Positions 40,601 to 46,085 are shown, numbered from the stretch's first letter. The stretch is DNA of 64,000 bases from a bacterium (GCA_013824265.1 PNNO01000005.1:62001-126000); one strand, 5' to 3'. Notes: generated from the letters alone by a model not told the origin. Numbers and translations: made by a program.

Positions 40601-40699
40601 CGCTGCAGGTACGGCAAAAATCTGGCTTCCAAGAATAACGGGGATTAAAAATCCCGCTATTAATTGCTGCAATTTGTTTTTAATTTTTGTGTTTGTCAT
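25664..40699 (-). CDS. Giant exported surface protein (5,011 aa) with SLH, TSP3, Ig-like, FG-GAP, DUF11, FecR and PKD-like regions
   Basis: The signal peptide is at residues 1-36. Regions, approximate: 45-400, a globular N-domain (IIIGDVPLPVV and AWHGVIKAP...YFDKNH) reminiscent of gingipain/C25-like folds, tentative; Asp-rich TSP3/EF-like loops near 300; Big_1-type Ig near 960-1060; TSP3 then three SLH repeats at 1290-1530, then TSP3 to 1667; further Ig repeats at 1700-2110; FG-GAP/VCBS repeats (ADYNNDGLEDV type) at 2460-2590; a DUF11 repeat at 2700-2800; a Gly/Ser linker at 3020-3080; a coiled-coil region with Cys pairs at 3090-3330; a Pro-rich stretch at 3350-3425; FecR-like beta segments at 3850-3990; PKD-like at 4175-4270; a second TSP3/SLH3/TSP3 block at 4540-4950. 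The SLH repeats suggest non-covalent attachment to a cell-wall polymer, and the Asp loops suggest Ca2+ binding. One uninterrupted frame takes up 23% of the window. It heads an operon with four small exported proteins. Confidence 0.95.
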   Translation of the reverse strand: MTNTKIKNKLQQLIAGFLIPVILGSQIFAVPAAQAQFGNGQNEPVQVTSIIAILVEESLIEDDTDYEGLKQEYQDDLDSNTLRERIYRFARDTQLADPFTKSVIIRVKENQHPSDITQALETLYSKGDQSDQTKSRLDGVIIIGDVPLPVVNKNGFRFTSMLPYTDFIEPVYIYNETTRDFEYNSGSTTPKVEAWHGVIKAPTSDQYTPEKYAYYFDKNHLFHIGNEDFAVFDQNLLYADMIWEQEMYDEVAGAKYENYTKYMEDLAYRRFSKELVKEIIEQVNPEGDGIDDDLDGFVDEDLSDGIDNDNDGLTDEDGGINLESLVVDPEMFNGLPDAYSKDIVFSYAQSFNELFKNYLQKTNDLIRGTGRYESYDSLVELIATKDLHTQEYLRMVNDAVERRVDEIVKDLTEPARIINSANITGKVTFDDDSTANLISWGFTNNNVKSYTDPDLGTTYNTVYYYGKPAPELESAQECTLFRGNAELNRVYNLDTKDNFITPAEDYGYCYSANATHPERCFPEISDNWIYDKDGAMAKDDISKYALGLGGCYDFRETSRFNSYLGEVAFYILALGAATTEAQKAAIPLPGSKYRPNENITLFGSPEISFKDILDIYGGFDGVDNDEDGTIDEADEYNLAYKINSEDPYEIGLKILGSRKNHFVIQNPPFEDIKQIDLYVNQIPTLSAGIDSLVYHKEPTDETIRYQLQKGTVNSLPVDDPRYVSFVDRNGVYREIFYPSSFDAANYDDYLAKLEELEQFLASLPDATPEDIEGKLTEVIKAEETLYTDESKQTLDKTTYEMVDDIIWWENAPIDKKHLYAFKNYLDKDKDAYTGETTSGYEYFYFTADGTSSEVNFALNKNPTIVDNDTEWLDPNSKATEPVEEPEDTQEEAGDEGVILPAWLVYLIDYMKEISKLPKGLSFQPACGDAQNNVVTEIAALAEELEAALSDSDENGIPDGAEKTTGLLVEFQDESNMILAGSTQAYNITVTAVDNTGSQNYLDSYTEVYMALSGEEPSKANIYGAENVKLINGQASFKINATENPGSFTVRAVSINTENNIVSNVLNLKNESRKIRVLTYENQLFEPPSYEEEILQNYSVRDEQNKTIAEIDPETGKVKITDSAYETEVHESTADKPMQVAIIKIQSGAVIASVTILPQIKDQITIRESSADLSSELSTISGVHVKDADKNDEIIAYQDGLNVYIIDNRGEYAKRIAKITSSGNVYLGNEFFIDLVNESETDKPYLFAIEDAAGNDLFQFAIGYKLGSVTTSTNLITKLIGLTAYAQSTQEDDTDDDGLKDIEEINIGTSRIDKDTDDDDFNDGEELTYGYDPLKKDLRLFADLDPQDPSYAAFTNLILRGIVEKSADNLIRPDDNITREEFVQMVLGITCVNCSSFSEQTKIMVDTNYSQSQFPDTNISEEYQYCVKEAKNTGVVSGYEGGTDTGYFKPEYFISRAEATKVILEAAGIDSSSHASSSQPWYYRYVITAQENSIYPKQISPADFTNWIQSPITRAEFAIMVNNAIKIFDCYSMDNDNDGLPNNFENYQYNTDPEKSDTDDGGLDDLSETIRNKNPLDPSDDLLLDDDEDTMLNEWENEYGLDPYNPDDAKFDNDKDGLINVLEFENNTNPLDPDTDDGGINDGDEVLLQETDPLNGDDDYKDYSIESGISAFGNIVQDIAYRIIEEGETTQVPDYINSLPADGESKLFLVAEILDENGDIAVIDSNSTIEFVIQETSSTGVDIQQKLVKADKGVALTQITSTKKAGIVDITARRVGSLLPVETHQVFVEPLEPVGIFVDTASPVIKTGGLSKTQMKISLKDKYENLVNNDFYEITVWTDGPGKLDISADTQTEEDGVQLQSFEGVFNVDLYSTQDEGDITVHAKINDLYNYSTVRSLNDVNIVLSSDKETLKSDGQDSILITAEAQDSNGEIIEGFNQPITFSYTSEFVGNFAGENYLNLENGTASINFISSTQTGPLEITATVPGINPGTIAIKTLANEPVEIKLHPTKENFDASTQDPVEVVAKLYDKYGNFVDDLNDVQIDFRITQATEKYAKMNLPASAITTNGKASGYILGNGVSGPVHVIASSEGLASGTLEIKATEIMTGAELIGNSPDVLYGTMLGGSFGDTTADNYLAGEMLFKGTLQAVTAMTVPAKISQPLMTITPNGGLAMEDSGQIQTTFIPSNGTQIPNRILVSTPDTQENIAELYYQYPQDLSVRVLENTNILGNGLYIIPKTDDEIFEFKENGQKASITLNGLEAVTVNNNGNLNLADNLFGITVKQSPDPFLVLEVNYSNEIIAEIIFAVNIQNNITITDDTFEYQIGFPYTSGIYLKQLKPFSDYEIESYNTTSSTHDPKGAQISSAILEISTEKAPGFSYTSLEDIYDKQGVGFDGDNKHSLFFAAGNSIGEANIPYVSDAAITLGDPTVRLVNENLAGGSGFTNDIGKPIYYSEDTIQELILADYNNDGLEDVILASESGEVRLLEHQLSAQQFEDKGKLLDLANGIYSGAAADFNNDGYDDLLFSTKESCIGEEVCIYIFENNGGTLNRINVPLDVKDKISSIKIGDLNNDNYPDIITAEFSGDIKVFYNENGTINPTGQLLENVGLHIDPTKDLKEEFLISYSGMPTEDESILEDDFNFEYLQLEIGAPGTNPDINTSLQNELIGLGANASDFIVPVEVAFIYADADPIFGTEESSKQAVDINGVSLAIGDKVVYTITLTNTGTSDINNLMINDILPDALEMNKESIKCLQCEDTISVIETGLSLRPYVIGGLSIPAGESKIITYETSVTSVPEIDLDLNKDYDAAFLKDEYLDINVRPKENSSGNLLFFYSVSKNNETGRITYGKYIAEPVVPTETDELPYDDEDSFPFPNGKPDELERLLKDLKEGDEDSDGIPNNWDEVTGNLENAANAVSNKIKEYTCDGGGGCLPVPMNNAFLAPGTTNNMGAPASFDPNGKPIFTYDPATLKVFLSPTLTGNLGNSVCVGGFCWSVVIPLLSPEVCKSITDAVTNAMANASNVVSSVGSSTSIIGGGGILEASASVSGRSNSGGMSGSSVLGNYSVSGSGKTNSRTPGFPSVIADWFAKQLDEVVTKLSDLPDLYVLYPDPNAFVSGIPPKADFKNLSDVLNYVNKLPIIEIESRQVTLKIPALSEAEIIKMQTKLKSWVANAKREIQRVKIIWPCKVDNIQSQTCIKAFADIDKTIQSVERNIKVLEEYKNLPRKILEWREIQTKYLNEVLCYVDTIINYMGGYMKKQTQRIKEWTNLVKEVKEMLKTWAKLNGIMMDYMKSCDTCSSDRYTLLENLAKIFTGALPELPIVPFPKWPDFYFDFSKIQLGYKIIWPDVTFRTEQIILPDLPDLQLPDLPNINLPGEAFSTGVTLPEIPVLPSPPALPELPSLPPMPMPQLPDIPKPPKIPTIDASIKSALGSISKIIKLMCLLKKSFMPVPMTELKTHIEALSARPLSVVFPMDLAFKFQTASITYPFVEKIKVTSKVDFRLETEQMYDIVNDIAKEWNSIVTDVASTPKQISTPTTINLEDAITYILVDEYINALTKIQEASEIQKQYMEETPESYTLTAEQKYISLNKEDTEKTVQKIKESIKTENLPAIMGDNKLVALRSALIAYTDDQSNSMATTSGSQSYDRMLAMIDKSSPLENYLAKANVASLNSYIPSDLLALNTNAISSDIVDEETATGSGGGQPVEGLYVYNSDEGVNERILMYEGETSMLHNALIADMDEDTDEDIIYSYGGNVYLKENFKEPKNSKYSVYNGQSPVVRDLEEFIPAGPSVHGFGTSYDSGTSTDFSWEQSTSGITGGYEIIYKDSLNEVGQTSYTPSNKIVVLENITTMTTIGRVKDDIEITAVNGSFTVNGESTLYYGFEDTIDTSSDPNTEVVITFSDSSQLILGPDSSVSLPQYQPGNFEITVHKGIATFKSNFFTNLFLQEGSKVVNQDGDVTMEYKNGDIIKIEKDSYFFASNNDEGIGYINNLNGSGTIKTTPRYTVTPDAGKAQIRKGDILHLMENSVIVIAPPDKNKQLLALSKNTIMPVSENYFGDLTLQVASGKVEVLDSKSEEKNTVALEEGMLVKFGDFIEMTDGYTSIQFINGASTYLGPEDTLVLEELVDPENPFVSLDSEEANYYAQIYAFDENGNRSNPSEVELLAPQLCSDKQAPYAEAGPAEKTVIIHQTLTLDASSSFDTEGEITSYYLDLDKKTDSDGNGNPADDKDMSNDDPKNPIFMLGPFEEISTETVVLNVVDESLNKGKQIITIKVVIPEIILDESSKSEEVITGSIDPVAKEIPIALIRNREGLNQQLITDKADENGMYLTDEEGNFKVENLNFEDKLILRNSDGEIVAEIDDKNGRITIVDDRYYVDVLEAVPPVMPTRLVVKEKSTDVILLTILLIPDQNTDVTIDETGTNYSTDYVAPLEGVHIVDRNTNDQFVLDNLPASDPNFTGAAEIKNSSVDKRISIVDAGGNVYFLTDKLDLQMKSASPQDPLTVEMLYDGLVIAEIYIAINNGKAAEITDREKLGLPAEGDSLSDQDNDGMSDYFEFMYGFDARNPGDALEDSDGDGLSNLEEYRLKTNPLNKDSDGDGFTDSEEVAFGKDPTKKADSSFDDVSKDHPYYDSIVNLSQRNILRGEFKDGSMNFNPDNSISRKDFADIILKMLCIIPRQESYKEPSLFSDIQYSQTNYYYAVIKEAVYQGFITGYVGEVDAATGLSPFKPDETISRAEAVKIVLEALEKQKIVTLRGVTEVENSPWYTPYMALSQDLSPILLEESALSTMYILTPEEAKNPEASITRAEFAAIADRVLSAFDCYGVDDDGDGMPSVWELANNLNPLDPSDAVKDPDNEGLINLDEYRFGTNPFDPDTDDGGTNDKNEVDNGTNPINFAEDDPFDDDNDGLTTKDEIEIYGTDPYNPDTDNGGIMDGMEVARGTNPLDTTDDMSTIDKDPRSGLEEGIYIVTEACNSCPCNAVLDHAADLIPGDIFFAVIGTRDLSTIFAKSNELKYE
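25850..27796 (-). repeat. Internal duplicated module, copy B (C-terminal), in the giant gene
   Basis: Residues about 4302-4950: a beta-rich domain with an EIVAEID.KNGRITI-type segment, TSP3 loops, three SLH repeats ending ...SAFDCYGVDDDGDGMP, then TSP3. The order and many positions match copy A at residues 1074-1667, which ends ...KIFDCYSMDNDNDGLP. Protein-level duplication; DNA identity is low except for short TSP3-coding stretches. Confidence 0.8.
35699..37480 (-). repeat. Internal duplicated module, copy A, in the giant gene
   Basis: Residues about 1074-1667: a beta domain (TIAEIDPETGKVKITDSAY), TSP3, three SLH repeats (the first starts FADLDPQDPSY), then TSP3 loops with the shared phrase FDCY plus DxDxDG. 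Partner of copy B at 25850-27796. Confidence 0.8.
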
Positions 40700-40733
40700 T
40701 TAAAGCGCTTTGTACTCTTTGTTTTTTCTATAT

Positions 40734-40762
40734 ATTTTAGCACAAATAAGCCAAAAAAGACA
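40734..40762 (-). promoter_or_regulatory. Promoter of the giant-protein operon
   Basis: Extended -10 GTGCTAAAAT (TAAAAT at 40739-40734) with a weak -35 TGTCTT 17 bp upstream. The -10 core is the same as at 2541-2553. A 10-bp palindrome AAAGCGCTTT (40702-40711) lies in the leader just before the ATG and could be an operator. Confidence 0.5.
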
Positions 40763-40792
40763 GTATATTTGCATGGTTTTTCATCTGTACAC

Positions 40793-40834
40793 AAAAAAAA
40801 GCCGATTCCTGCCTAAAATAAAGGAAGAATCGGC
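40793..40834 (-). terminator. Intrinsic terminator of the pilin gene
   Basis: On the - strand, GCCGATTC and GAATCGGC arms enclose a short spacer and are followed by eight T (complement of 40793-40800). It isolates the pilus operon from the giant-protein operon. Confidence 0.9.
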
Positions 40835-40843
40835 CTTTGGTAA

Positions 40844-41371
40844 TTACTTAATTAACACATAAAAATCGCATGGTTCTGTGGTACATGCAAGGATGTCTGT
40901 GGAGCTATCATCAATCTCGTCAGGATTCGTATCGGAATTGTTGTTTGTTTCGATTTCCATAACGGTTCCAATTACGTATTCGGCTACACCGACTTCTCCA
41001 ACATATTTATAATAATAAAGACCTGCAGCTACGCAGGCTCCCGGATCTAGGGTAACTTCTCTGCTTCCAGAAGGGTCCTGGGGGGCAATCCCGCCTGAAA
41101 AATAATTATCTAAAACAGATTCGTCGCTTGCGTTAACAAAGACTGTTTCTGTGTCAGCGCCGACGCATCCTTCGTTTGCAGGATATTTCCCAAAATCCGA
41201 ATTATACGCTTCCAGAGCAGCTACGATTGAGTTCATATTCCCAAGTCTGGCAGAATCACGTCCACGTGCCGGAGCATTAAGGACTGTTGGCAACAAAGCT
41301 GCGGAAAGGATACCGATGATCGCAATTACTATAAGCAACTCGATCAGGGTGAAACCTTTTTTGTTTCTCAT
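40844..41371 (-). CDS. Type IV pilin-like protein (prepilin)
   Basis: 175 aa from ATG 41371, which places the class III leader at the N-terminus: MRNKKG then FTLIELLIVIAIIGIL, with Glu at mature position 5. A longer frame to 41452 would put 27 unrelated residues before the leader and overlap the promoter, so it is rejected. The mature domain is short with several Cys (AC..., TTEPCDF near the end), probably disulfide-linked. It is the major pilin candidate: last gene of the pilus cluster, with its own promoter and a strong terminator. A prepilin peptidase is not in the window. Confidence 0.93.
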   Translation of the reverse strand: MRNKKGFTLIELLIVIAIIGILSAALLPTVLNAPARGRDSARLGNMNSIVAALEAYNSDFGKYPANEGCVGADTETVFVNASDESVLDNYFSGGIAPQDPSGSREVTLDPGACVAAGLYYYKYVGEVGVAEYVIGTVMEIETNNNSDTNPDEIDDSSTDILACTTEPCDFYVLIK

Positions 41372-41422
41372 GTTTTTAGAGGTTAAAAGGCACAAATGGT
41401 ATGTGAAATCTACCACTGGTGA

Positions 41423-41452
41423 ATTATACAGCAAATAATAAAAAGAAGACAA
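41423..41452 (-). promoter_or_regulatory. Pilin promoter
   Basis: TTGTCT (41452-41447), 18 bp, perfect TATAAT (41428-41423). It allows pilin to be made in excess over the assembly proteins. The predicted leader is about 45 nt. Confidence 0.65.
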
Positions 41453-41455
41453 ATT

Positions 41456-42736
41456 TTAAATACTTCCGGCTACATCAGCCAAGGACATTATTGGAAGCAT
41501 AATGGCTGCAACAAGCCCTCCAACCGCAAGCCCGACAAAAACCATAATTACCGGTTCTATAATTTTAGTAAGTCCTTTTACAGCTTCATCAACCTGTTCA
41601 TCATAAAAATCCGCTATACGTTTGCTTACACTTTCCAACTGAGCCGTCTGTTCGCCGATTTCTATCATATTTACAAGCATAAGCGGGAAGTAGCTACTGT
41701 TTCTAAGTGTTTCAGCCAAAGGAATTCCACCTCTTATATCATCTCCTGCGAGCTTAATTTTTCGTCTATAGACTTCATTTTTCATCGCGTTGGAAATTAT
41801 ATTCAGTGATTGATTTATAGTAACTCCGGCACTAAGGAGATTTCCAAGCGTGCGTGCAAACTGAGAAAGTGTGGATTTTTGTATCAAACCGCCGAAAATC
41901 GGCATATGCAAAAGGAAAATATGCCAATGATATTTGCCGTTTTTTGTTCGTTTCCATAGCGTAAAAATTGTCGCCAAAATGATAATTGCGCCAATAATAA
42001 TATATGATTTTTCCCGCATAAAACTACTCATTCCTATTACCACCTTTGTTATGGTTGGAAGATCGGAGCCTGTTTGAGTGAATAAATTTGTGATATTTGG
42101 GATTACCATTGTCATCATTAAAAACAAAACGATAAAAAGTATTACCAAAACCACGACCGGATAGGTAAGTGCTCCTTTTACTTTTGAAAGAGTTTGTGCG
42201 TTTTTTTCCGTTTCCAGAGCCAAATCTCTTAATACACTATTTAAGTGTCCGGAAACTTCACCGCTTCTTATCATGCCTATTTCCGATTCGTTGAAAACTT
42301 TATTGTGTTGCTCCATAGATCCGGAAAGGCTTTCTCCTTCTTCGATATTCAGCGCCATGCCGGTAATAATTCTTTCAAATTTTGGATTTTTTTTATTTTG
42401 TTGTGCAAGTGTATGTAGCGATTGAATTATCGGTATTCCGGCTTCAACCATAACGGCGAGCAATCTAAAAAAAACCGCTTTCTCTTGGGTTTTAACCTTG
42501 TTAAGGCTTATTATCACATTGTTTACTTTTGTGTAGGTATCCAGAAAAAAGTTGCCGGTATTTACCGTGTGCGCATCTTTCTTAAGTTTTATTTTGTCAA
42601 AACTTTGCCCTATGGAAAGGACAATTTTTTCATCTTCAAGAAGATTTGCGTCAGACCCGTATTCGGCTTGTCTGGCTTCATCCAATTTGAATGTGTCTCC
42701 TGCCGTTTGTTGTGCGAAATCTTTTGTTTGTTTCAT
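41456..42736 (-). CDS. pilC: Type IV pilus platform protein PilC (GspF family)
   Basis: 426 aa. The inner-membrane platform that couples the PilB ATPase to pilin polymerisation. Two GspF domains are visible (about residues 80-215 and 290-415), each with AGxxIxxSL-type helices (MVEAGIPIIQSL and LLSAGVTINQSL), and three TM segments near 190-215, 240-262 and 395-420 (IIEPVIMVFVGLAVGGLV). The first 75 residues are a charged extension. It follows pilB by 10 bp. Confidence 0.95.
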   Translation of the reverse strand: MKQTKDFAQQTAGDTFKLDEARQAEYGSDANLLEDEKIVLSIGQSFDKIKLKKDAHTVNTGNFFLDTYTKVNNVIISLNKVKTQEKAVFFRLLAVMVEAGIPIIQSLHTLAQQNKKNPKFERIITGMALNIEEGESLSGSMEQHNKVFNESEIGMIRSGEVSGHLNSVLRDLALETEKNAQTLSKVKGALTYPVVVLVILFIVLFLMMTMVIPNITNLFTQTGSDLPTITKVVIGMSSFMREKSYIIIGAIIILATIFTLWKRTKNGKYHWHIFLLHMPIFGGLIQKSTLSQFARTLGNLLSAGVTINQSLNIISNAMKNEVYRRKIKLAGDDIRGGIPLAETLRNSSYFPLMLVNMIEIGEQTAQLESVSKRIADFYDEQVDEAVKGLTKIIEPVIMVFVGLAVGGLVAAIMLPIMSLADVAGSI

Positions 42737-42746
42737 TAAAAACGGA

Positions 42747-43994
42747 TTAATCTTCCATCTTTCTTGCTACGCTGTACACTTCTTCTATTGTAGTTGCTCC
42801 TTTTAAAGCCTGTATAACTCCGGCCTGTTCAAGTGAGACCATTCCTGATTTTTTTGCTATTTCCTCTATTTCAAGTGTGTCGGCGCGTCTTAAAATGGCT
42901 TTCCTAAGGTCATTATTCATTTTCATTACTTCATAAAGACCAACTCGTCCTTTATATCCGGTGTTGTCGCACTCTTCGCATCCTTTGCCTCTGTAAAATT
43001 TCATTCCTTGGATTAAGGCAGGATCAACTTTTTCGTCCGGATGAACACTTTCCGCCACTTTCTTAACATGTTCAACAAGACTTGGGTCAACGGTGTCTTC
43101 AACTTTGCAGTGTTCGCAAATTTTTCTAACCAAGCGTTGAGCGATAATACATTCAATTGTTGAAGCCATCAAAAATGGCTGAACTCCCATATTATCTATA
43201 CGTGTAAGTGTTTCTACCGCACTGTTTGTGTGTATTGTTGAAAGTACAAGGTGTCCCGTTAGTGAAGCCTCAATAGCTGTATCAACAGTTTCTTTATCAC
43301 GAATTTCCCCCACCATTATGATATCCGGATCCTGACGAAGGCCGGTACGCATACCAAACGCGAAAGTGTAATTAATGTCTGGGTGTACCTGGCTCTGATT
43401 TAAGCCATCAACCTGGATTTCAACCGGATCTTCAATTGTTAATATGTTTACATCTATTTTATTTAATCTGTTTAGGCAGGAATAAAGCGTTGTTGTTTTA
43501 CCTGAACCCGTAGGTCCTGTGTTTAGAATTATCCCGTTTGGAGATTGAATTGATTCTTCAATGAATCTTAAGCTGTTTCCTTCAAGTCCAAGCCCCGGAA
43601 GGTCCGGAATTTCTCTGGATTTGTCCTGAATACGCATTACGATTTTTTCTCCGTTTACGGTAGGAAGGGTTGAGATACGAAGGTCCATCTCTCGTCCGTC
43701 TCTTGTTGTTACGGTGCTTCTTCCATCCTGCGGAATACGCTGTTCATCAATTTTTAAGTTGGACATAATTTTGACCCTTGAAACAACTGCCGGATGAATA
43801 TTTGTTGGGTACTCAACTATTTTTCTACAAACTCCGTCAACTCTGTATCTTACGCGAACAGTGTTTTCAAGCGGTTCAATATGAATATCGCTGGAACGCA
43901 TGTCTAGTGCGTAGCTTATTGTATTAAGCACCAATTGAGGGATATTTCCTCCCAATATGGCGTTTTGCAGTAATTGTAGTTTTTCTGAGGCCAT
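42747..43994 (-). CDS. pilB: Type IV pilus assembly ATPase PilB/GspE (short form)
   Basis: 415 aa hexameric ATPase powering pilus extension. Motifs: SSDIHIEP (residues 34-41, N2-domain end), Walker A GPTGSGKTTT (about 162-171), an Asp box, Walker B RQDPDIIMVGEIRD, a His box (TGHLVLSTIHTN) and two CxxC pairs (CEHC and CEEC), which mark PilB/GspE rather than PilT. The N1 domain is absent, which explains the length (classical PilB is about 560 aa). Its ATG shares one base with the stop of the PilO-like gene. Confidence 0.95.
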   Translation of the reverse strand: MASEKLQLLQNAILGGNIPQLVLNTISYALDMRSSDIHIEPLENTVRVRYRVDGVCRKIVEYPTNIHPAVVSRVKIMSNLKIDEQRIPQDGRSTVTTRDGREMDLRISTLPTVNGEKIVMRIQDKSREIPDLPGLGLEGNSLRFIEESIQSPNGIILNTGPTGSGKTTTLYSCLNRLNKIDVNILTIEDPVEIQVDGLNQSQVHPDINYTFAFGMRTGLRQDPDIIMVGEIRDKETVDTAIEASLTGHLVLSTIHTNSAVETLTRIDNMGVQPFLMASTIECIIAQRLVRKICEHCKVEDTVDPSLVEHVKKVAESVHPDEKVDPALIQGMKFYRGKGCEECDNTGYKGRVGLYEVMKMNNDLRKAILRRADTLEIEEIAKKSGMVSLEQAGVIQALKGATTIEEVYSVARKMED

Positions 43995-44623
43995 TATTTT
44001 GCTGATTTGAAATATGAATTCATTGAAACATCAAAGTTTATTTCGTCTTTTCCGCTTGTGTTTCCCTGCGCTCCTTTTGGACTGACGAAATTGATAACTA
44101 TTGATTTTATATCAAGAAGCCTGGTTTTTTCATTTAAAGTCCCGCTATTTTCAACGTATTCAAGAAATTTTATAAAGTTCTCGTGAGAACTGTGGATTTT
44201 CATTCTAAAAGGTAAAATCATAAAATCGCCCGCTTCATTTGTTTGCGGTTTAAGATATTGTAAATTGCTTATAAGGAAAGGATTTTTTGTTCTGTTTATT
44301 TCTGTTGAGAAAGATTCAATTGTTCTGGTTAAAAGCGTGTGGTTCTCAGTTTCAGGAAAAACATAATTAAGTTCTTCCGCAACGGTGGTAACCAGTTCTT
44401 CATTGCCGGTTTTTATATTTTCAAGCTCTGCGTCAAGCCTTTTATCTGTTGTTTGCAAAGCGCTGTGAAGAGTTCTAAGCGACGCCGTGTCACTTCTCAT
44501 TTCCATGAAAGTGGTAATGTTTGTGTAAAGATAATATCCAAGAAAAAGCCCAAGGATTAGTGATAATCCACTGAATATTTTTAGTTGAATGTCTTTGTTT
44601 TTAAATACTTTGTTTTTGAACAT
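43994..44623 (-). CDS. PilO-like pilus alignment protein
   Basis: 209 aa, with one N-terminal TM segment (residues about 14-34), a coiled-coil stretch (45-85) and a C-terminal alpha/beta domain (SSHENFIKFLEYVE), the architecture of PilO. It lies between the PilN-like gene (2-bp gap) and pilB (1-nt overlap). The assignment rests on topology and position more than sequence motifs. Confidence 0.7.
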   Translation of the reverse strand: MFKNKVFKNKDIQLKIFSGLSLILGLFLGYYLYTNITTFMEMRSDTASLRTLHSALQTTDKRLDAELENIKTGNEELVTTVAEELNYVFPETENHTLLTRTIESFSTEINRTKNPFLISNLQYLKPQTNEAGDFMILPFRMKIHSSHENFIKFLEYVENSGTLNEKTRLLDIKSIVINFVSPKGAQGNTSGKDEINFDVSMNSYFKSAK

Positions 44624-44625
44624 TT

Positions 44626-45837
44626 TTACTGTGTTAGAACGTAATCATCCGCAAGCGAAAGTTCTATACGGAAAGACGATATATAACCCGTTTCTTCAGA
44701 GCCTGTTTTTGGGTATGTGCGGTTATCAACGTCTTTAAATAAATTTGAGTTTTCCAGTGCGTCTATAAGATTAACGATTAAAGTAAATGTGCTTCCGTCG
44801 TCGCGACTTACTCTTCCTGTAAGGATTATTCTGTTTGTGGCTGCGTCAAAATCGAAATTTGAATATTGAATTCCGCCGAGTTCTTCAAAGAATCCGGTGC
44901 CGTAAAGAGTGTCTATGCTTTTTGTTATTTTTTCTAGTTCCTGGACGATTATGGCCCACTGAACTCTCTGCATTTTAATCTCACTTATTGTGTTAAAGTC
45001 ATTTGTAAGTATTTCCAGTACATCCCGTGTTAATGAGAATAGTTTTGTGTCGTCCATAGGCAGATCGCTTCTTATGCTGTCTGCATCATTTTTGAATATT
45101 GTTCCAAGCTGTTTGTTGTTTAGAACCTGAAGAGCTGCAGTATAATTTTTAATTTCAGCGCTTACAGATGGCGTTGGTGTTTCTTTTTTAAGCTGAGTTA
45201 ATTCATTTTGGAACTCATTTTTTAATTGAGTTTTAAAGGTTTCCTCAGGGATTGTCCCTGCGGCGATAGGCTCTTTCCACTTAGTTAAAGCATTCTCGTA
45301 TGTAAGAATTATGTCTTCCTGTACAGCTTTTTTTGTTGCCGAATCATTGGGTTCTTTTCGGATTTTTGCATATCCGTCGGAAAGATAACTCAACTTTTGA
45401 AGATAATAGCTCATCAAAAGATAGTTTTTTCGGTTTATGGATGTTTGAGTTGTTATTATTGAATTCTCCGTATTGTTAAGAAGCTGCGCCGTATTTGGCC
45501 CTCTTAAGCTGGAAAGCAGGTCAAAGGTTGGGTTTAGTTCCGCGTAGAAGAATCCCATTGCAAGAATCAAGGCTCCAATTAAAGAGCCAAACAAGATTTT
45601 TGTTATCTTAAGATTTCTTTCACTTGGATCAAATGACCCGATAAGATTCCTTTCAAGTTCTGGAAGTGGGCCAAGAATATTTTCTTTTGCCTTTCCAGCT
45701 TCGTCCTTTTTTGCGAAAACACCGGAAAGGATTTTACTTGCTTCTTCCTTTTTCTCTTCCTGTTTTTCGAAGATATTTGTGTACAGATTTTGGGGTTTTT
45801 CCGTGTCTGTAGTTTTTTTAATATCAAAAAGTGGCAT
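44626..45837 (-). CDS. PilN-like pilus assembly protein with long cytoplasmic N-terminus
   Basis: 403 aa. The first 85 residues are charged and cytoplasmic; one TM segment lies at about 90-112 (ILFGSLIGALILAMGFFY), followed by long helices and a C-terminal alpha/beta domain (FDAATNRIILTGRVSRDDGSTF). This matches the PilM-interacting/PilN type of protein, but PilM itself is absent here. First gene of the five-gene pilus cluster, with a good promoter. Confidence 0.65.
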   Translation of the reverse strand: MPLFDIKKTTDTEKPQNLYTNIFEKQEEKKEEASKILSGVFAKKDEAGKAKENILGPLPELERNLIGSFDPSERNLKITKILFGSLIGALILAMGFFYAELNPTFDLLSSLRGPNTAQLLNNTENSIITTQTSINRKNYLLMSYYLQKLSYLSDGYAKIRKEPNDSATKKAVQEDIILTYENALTKWKEPIAAGTIPEETFKTQLKNEFQNELTQLKKETPTPSVSAEIKNYTAALQVLNNKQLGTIFKNDADSIRSDLPMDDTKLFSLTRDVLEILTNDFNTISEIKMQRVQWAIIVQELEKITKSIDTLYGTGFFEELGGIQYSNFDFDAATNRIILTGRVSRDDGSTFTLIVNLIDALENSNLFKDVDNRTYPKTGSEETGYISSFRIELSLADDYVLTQ

Positions 45838-45873
45838 TATTTTTGTTTTAGTTTTTCTTTTTTAGTTCTCATT

Positions 45874-45902
45874 ATTTTATCAAAAATAAGGGGAAAAGTC
45901 AA
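45874..45902 (-). promoter_or_regulatory. Pilus operon promoter
   Basis: TTGACT (45902-45897), 17 bp, TAAAAT (45879-45874) with extended TGA. The transcription start is near 45867; the leader is A-rich with no SD. Confidence 0.75.
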
Positions 45903-45934
45903 AACCCGGAGTGCAGTTTAATTGCATGCTTTCA

Positions 45935-45963
45935 TTTACACTTTGAGTTATTTACCTTAAAAT
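45935..45963 (+). promoter_or_regulatory. tRNA-Ser promoter
   Basis: TTTACA (45935-45940), 17 bp, TAAAAT (45958-45963), about 16 bp before the tRNA. Confidence 0.65.
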
Positions 45964-45979
45964 CTGTTATTGGAGCTAT

Positions 45980-46069
45980 GGAGAGATGGCTGAGTGGCCG
46001 AAAGCGCACGCTTGGAAAGCGTGTGAGGTGGAAACGCCTCCGCGGGTTCGAATCCCGCTCTCTCCGCCA
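45980..46069 (+). tRNA. tRNA-Ser(GGA)
   Basis: 90 nt with encoded CCA. Acceptor arm GGAGAGA (45980-45986) pairs with TCTCTCC (46059-46065), discriminator G, then CCA. Anticodon stem CACGC/GCGTG with loop TTGGAAA, anticodon GGA at 46014-46016 (reads UCC/UCU). A long variable arm (GAGGTGGAAACGCCTC) confirms a class II serine tRNA. T arm GCGGGTTCGAATCCCGC is perfect. Confidence 0.98.
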
Positions 46070-46085
46070 TTTTATAACGCAGATT

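Noticed and set aside
41372-41452. Longer start for the pilin
   Set aside because: It would put 27 residues before the short prepilin leader and run through the pilin promoter.
45978-46085. Longer N-terminus for the hydrogenase
   Set aside because: The in-frame extension is the tRNA-Ser gene read as protein; the true start is the ATG at 46086 followed by a normal 2Fe-2S domain.
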